DNA of 64,000 nucleotides, taken from positions 248,001 through 312,000 of the forward strand of contig CAZGPI010000001.1 of NCBI GenBank assembly GCA_964527595.1, given 5' to 3'. The stretch is from GWF2-38-10 sp964527595. Its GTDB lineage: Bacteria; Babelota; Babeliae; Babelales; RVW-14. A program made the position numbers and the translations under genes. Each line of letters begins with the position of its first letter. Position 1 is the first letter of the stretch. The notes under the pieces were generated by a model. The model searched no databases. It was not told the DNA's origin and saw only the letters and a program-made list of their open reading frames with translations. Of this stretch, positions 61,588 to 64,000 are shown one piece after another.

Positions 61588-62760
61588 TTATAGATGAGGA
61601 ATAGCCGGAGGAGGCTGAACGCGACCGCCACTGATTTTTTCAACAACACCACGGACCAGCCCTTCGGTCCAGCCAAAAAAAGCGCTGCCGGCTTGTTTGG
61701 GAAAGCTGATAATTTTTCCTTGAATTTGATCCGCTATTGGTGCTACAAGTTCTTGAGCTATCAAGTTTTTGCCGTTTTCGCCTCTTTGAGTAGCCTTTGC
61801 TATCAGTGCACCTGCTATCTCGCTACTTAATTTTTTCGCTATAGGCGTTATGGTTAAATCAGCGACTTCGTTACCTCTGTCCTTGAACCAGGCAAGAAGC
61901 GCTTTCCATTCTTTGGCAATTCGTTTTTGCTCTGCTGGTTGACCCTCCGCTGGATTTTCAACGGGGACCTGTTCATTCAAGTAATCGGCGCCAAACCAGG
62001 CTGCGGTAGTTAGTCCTGCAGCAATAATAGAGAATGCTAAAAAGCCCTTTACGATAGATGGCTTGATAATTGGTTCTCTTGTAACATGGGTTTGAAGTAT
62101 TTGAATAAAGTCTTTTATGTCTTCGTCCGAAACACTTTTTTCAACCAAACTTGTGTTAATCGCTAAAAAGTGATTTTCAATTTTATGGAGCGCGTAAGCC
62201 ATAGCTTCGCGTTTTTTTTCATAGGATTGCTTGGTCAAATTGAACATTGAGATCAGCGTAATCAATTTAGATAGTTCTGCTCTATACGGGGCGATAGCGC
62301 CGGATGTTGTGCCGGACTTACTTTTAAATATCCCCTTGTATATGCGTAACAGTTTACCATTCTGGTTCTTTTGTGCATCAAGAGAGCAAAGGGTTTGGTA
62401 AAACTCTAAATAGAGGTATTTATTTAATTTTTTAAGAAGGTATAGGCTGTCGCGATCGTTTCGTTTATCGAGCCAGTCGATTAGATATAAAAGAACACCT
62501 CCTTCTTGAGCAAAATTCTCATCAATTTTTGCATGTACCACGAGATTGTTGTTGTAATAAGCGTCAAAAAAGCCCTGTTTAACTAATTCATAATAAACAT
62601 CTTCAAATGAATGTTGTGCAAAGGCAATGCGTTCATCGAGCGTGGCCAATTCTTTGGCGGGAGAACGAGCATCGAGAAAACCAATGCCCGAAAAAAGGAG
62701 CATGCCTACCATGAACATTTTGGCTAACGCGCCAAGACTTTGTGTTAATTTTCTAAACAT
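61588..62760 (-). CDS. Membrane-associated protein of unknown function, paralog of the next gene
   Basis: 390 aa from the ATG at 62760. A signal-like N-terminus (ALAKMFMVGMLLFSGIGFLDA) is followed by a helical region (residues 25-220). A membrane segment (LAFSIIAAGLTTAAWFGADYL) lies at about 240 right after EPIIKPSIVKG, then a soluble C-terminus. The EPIIKPS.VKG and following helix recur in the gene to its right (62941-64000), so the two are paralogs with different C-termini. No known family. About 120 bases from the tdk start. Confidence 0.65.
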   Translation of the reverse strand: MFRKLTQSLGALAKMFMVGMLLFSGIGFLDARSPAKELATLDERIAFAQHSFEDVYYELVKQGFFDAYYNNNLVVHAKIDENFAQEGGVLLYLIDWLDKRNDRDSLYLLKKLNKYLYLEFYQTLCSLDAQKNQNGKLLRIYKGIFKSKSGTTSGAIAPYRAELSKLITLISMFNLTKQSYEKKREAMAYALHKIENHFLAINTSLVEKSVSDEDIKDFIQILQTHVTREPIIKPSIVKGFLAFSIIAAGLTTAAWFGADYLNEQVPVENPAEGQPAEQKRIAKEWKALLAWFKDRGNEVADLTITPIAKKLSSEIAGALIAKATQRGENGKNLIAQELVAPIADQIQGKIISFPKQAGSAFFGWTEGLVRGVVEKISGGRVQPPPAIPHL

Positions 62761-62881
62761 AATAAAAAACCTTTTTAGTTTTTGTGTTGGCAAAATCCAA
62801 GAAACCCCCGAAAAGATACTTAATAAGGTTACTGGATCGCACGGCAAAGTCAAAAGGCTAGGTGTTTTTAGGTTGGCAGCG

Positions 62882-62920
62882 ATTTAAATGGCAGCTGTTT
62901 TTTCAAGCTGCCATTTAAAT
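62882..62920 (-). terminator. Hairpin after the repeat-protein gene, probable terminator
   Basis: A perfect 15-bp stem, ATTTAAATGGCAGCT (62882-62896) with AGCTGCCATTTAAAT (62906-62920), and a T-rich 9-base loop, 20 bases past the stop at 62941. There is no good T-run, so it may instead be a 3' stability hairpin. Confidence 0.55.
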
Positions 62921-62940
62921 TGTGATTTTGAGAAGATATG

Positions 62941-64000
62941 TCATTCTTGGGGTTCAGCGGCTGCGTCGCCTTCTGCTTTTTCATCTGGGAGCATGCTTTT
63001 GACTAATGGGACGTGCCTTAAGGCTTTCATACCATATCCAGCGGTGGTGCTTAAGGCTTTCTTGCCATATCCAGTGAGCGCATCAATTGGATGAGGTGTT
63101 ATTCCGGCACGAATAAAGCGACCAAGCCGCTCGGCAAGCAGGTCAATGTCTGGATTCGGTTTTCCGTGATTATCGCGAGCGAGTCCGCGGACTAGGTAGT
63201 TGCCCAAGTGTTCCGCAATAATATCAAGGTCTGGATTTGGTTCGCCAGCTTCGCTAGTGGCCAGCCCATGGATCATGCTATGGCCGATTCTGTGGCCAAG
63301 TTCTTCAAGGTTTGGATTTAACTCACCCTCTTCATTATGCACTAATCCTGTTGTGATCGAGGTTCCTAGCCGTTGAAGAAGCGGTTCAAGGTTTCGATTT
63401 GAAGCCAGGGCATTGGAAAGAGCATTTCCTAGCCGGTCGCCAAGTTCTTCAATCATTGGGTTTATGCCTCCGGCTTCATTGCGTGTTAGGCCATTTGTAA
63501 TTGCTATTCCCAGTCGATGAACTAGTGGCTCCATGCTTGGATTTCTGGCCAAAGCCTCAGCAAGGGCATCGCCCAGAAGTTTGCCAAATCGCGTGGTGTC
63601 TGGATTTGGTTCTCCGCCCTCATCACGGGTCAATCCCTTTAATAGGTCTCGGCCAAGTTGGGCGCCCAATTCTTTTTCTTTCATTTGTGTTACCAATGCA
63701 TCGGCAATATCTTTGCCCATTTGTTTGACGAGAATTAGAAGATCGGCTTTTTGGGTTTCTAGCTTTGCAAGGACTCCGGCCGTCATGCTTTCACCAATTT
63801 GTTTACCAAATGGTTTTAGAATTTTCTCAGCAGCGCGTTGCAATTTCACGTCAGCCCAATCTAATACTTCATCCCATTGGGGGATAACGTATTTCCATGT
63901 GGTAAAGCTAGCGCCGGCTAGGCATGCAATGACAATGGAGGTTATTACAACGCCTTTTACCATTGATGGCTTGATAATTGGCTCGTTGGTTATAAACGCC
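62941..64000 (-). CDS. Repeat protein with membrane segment (5' end beyond window)
   Basis: The frame stays open past 63963 to the window edge: the upstream residues FITNEPIIKPS match EPIIKPS of the paralog at 61588-62760, so the start lies to the right. After one membrane helix (VVITSIVIACLAGASFTTW) come about six repeats of 31-37 residues, pattern LGxxLxxGLxRNExGxxNPDxxxLxxRLG (RLGIAITNGLTRNEAG, RLGTSITTGLVHNEEG, RIGHSMIHGLATSEAG, HLGNYLVRGLARDNHG). They probably form a regular helical rod outside the membrane. The C-terminus is acidic (KAEGDAAAEPQE). Function unknown. Confidence 0.72.
   Translation of the reverse strand, partial: AFITNEPIIKPSMVKGVVITSIVIACLAGASFTTWKYVIPQWDEVLDWADVKLQRAAEKILKPFGKQIGESMTAGVLAKLETQKADLLILVKQMGKDIADALVTQMKEKELGAQLGRDLLKGLTRDEGGEPNPDTTRFGKLLGDALAEALARNPSMEPLVHRLGIAITNGLTRNEAGGINPMIEELGDRLGNALSNALASNRNLEPLLQRLGTSITTGLVHNEEGELNPNLEELGHRIGHSMIHGLATSEAGEPNPDLDIIAEHLGNYLVRGLARDNHGKPNPDIDLLAERLGRFIRAGITPHPIDALTGYGKKALSTTAGYGMKALRHVPLVKSMLPDEKAEGDAAAEPQE

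Noticed and set aside
63961..63963. ATG at 63963 as the start of the repeat protein
   Set aside because: The upstream frame is open and its residues match the paralog's EPIIKPS motif, so the codon is internal.

Overview
The window reads as chromosome of a small-genome, AT-rich, diderm bacterium that depends on a host. Diderm signs are a BamA/Omp85 protein, the lipid A kinase LpxK, a WecA/MraY-type transferase and a lipoprotein. Host-association signs are tandem amino-acid permeases, a Na+/solute symporter, Fic and ankyrin proteins and an unusually large set of proteins with signal peptides. The gene mix resembles Candidatus Dependentiae (TM6; protist-associated Babeliae). That assignment is by gene content only and is tentative.

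Layout. 1-7 kb: a cut-off parvulin-like lipoprotein gene, two APC permeases coupled to a polyprenyl synthase, and two paralogous secreted proteins. 7.2-7.7 kb: an inverted-repeat element holding the 3' end of a GIY-YIG nuclease gene. 7.7-11.5 kb: CorC-like protein, acyl-CoA ligase, ferredoxin and an acidic Cys-rich protein. 11.7-23.7 kb: an island in which nearly every product has an N-terminal signal peptide although the domains are of normally cytosolic types: three ATP-grasp proteins, three GT4 glycosyltransferases, two paralogs pairing a ParB/Srx-like with a nucleotidyltransferase-like domain, a kinase-like protein and a methyltransferase. It abuts bamA. 26.7-31.3 kb: tRNA-Glu, acylphosphatase, another GT4, and an ATP-synthase membrane-sector operon whose c subunit is four hairpins fused in one chain. 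31.4-38 kb: PEP synthase, a GT-like gene, Fic, a second inverted-repeat element, rsmA and a secreted protein. 38-44.3 kb: ankyrin protein, a 955-aa secreted protein and groES-groEL, with a copy of the groEL tail and terminator beyond the 955-aa gene. 44.4-52.4 kb: an exported PLP enzyme, nfo, a WecA-like gene, lpxK, infB and nusA. 52.5-52.85 kb: a non-coding inverted array of 11-bp repeats, each carrying a 9-mer one base from the DnaA box, proposed as the replication origin. 52.9-64 kb: a secreted hydrolase, tadA, a DksA-like gene, tRNA-Thr, rpsI, glmS, a 32-aa membrane peptide, an SSS symporter, radA-tdk, and two related membrane proteins, one with long internal repeats and cut by the window edge.

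How it fits together. Import (APC and SSS transporters), energy (c4-type ATP synthase, PEP synthase) and envelope building (polyprenyl synthase, WecA-like, LpxK, GlmS, BamA) surround a secreted enzyme set that probably acts in the periplasm or in a host cell. The most novel items are the secreted enzyme island, the putative origin and the c4 rotor protein.
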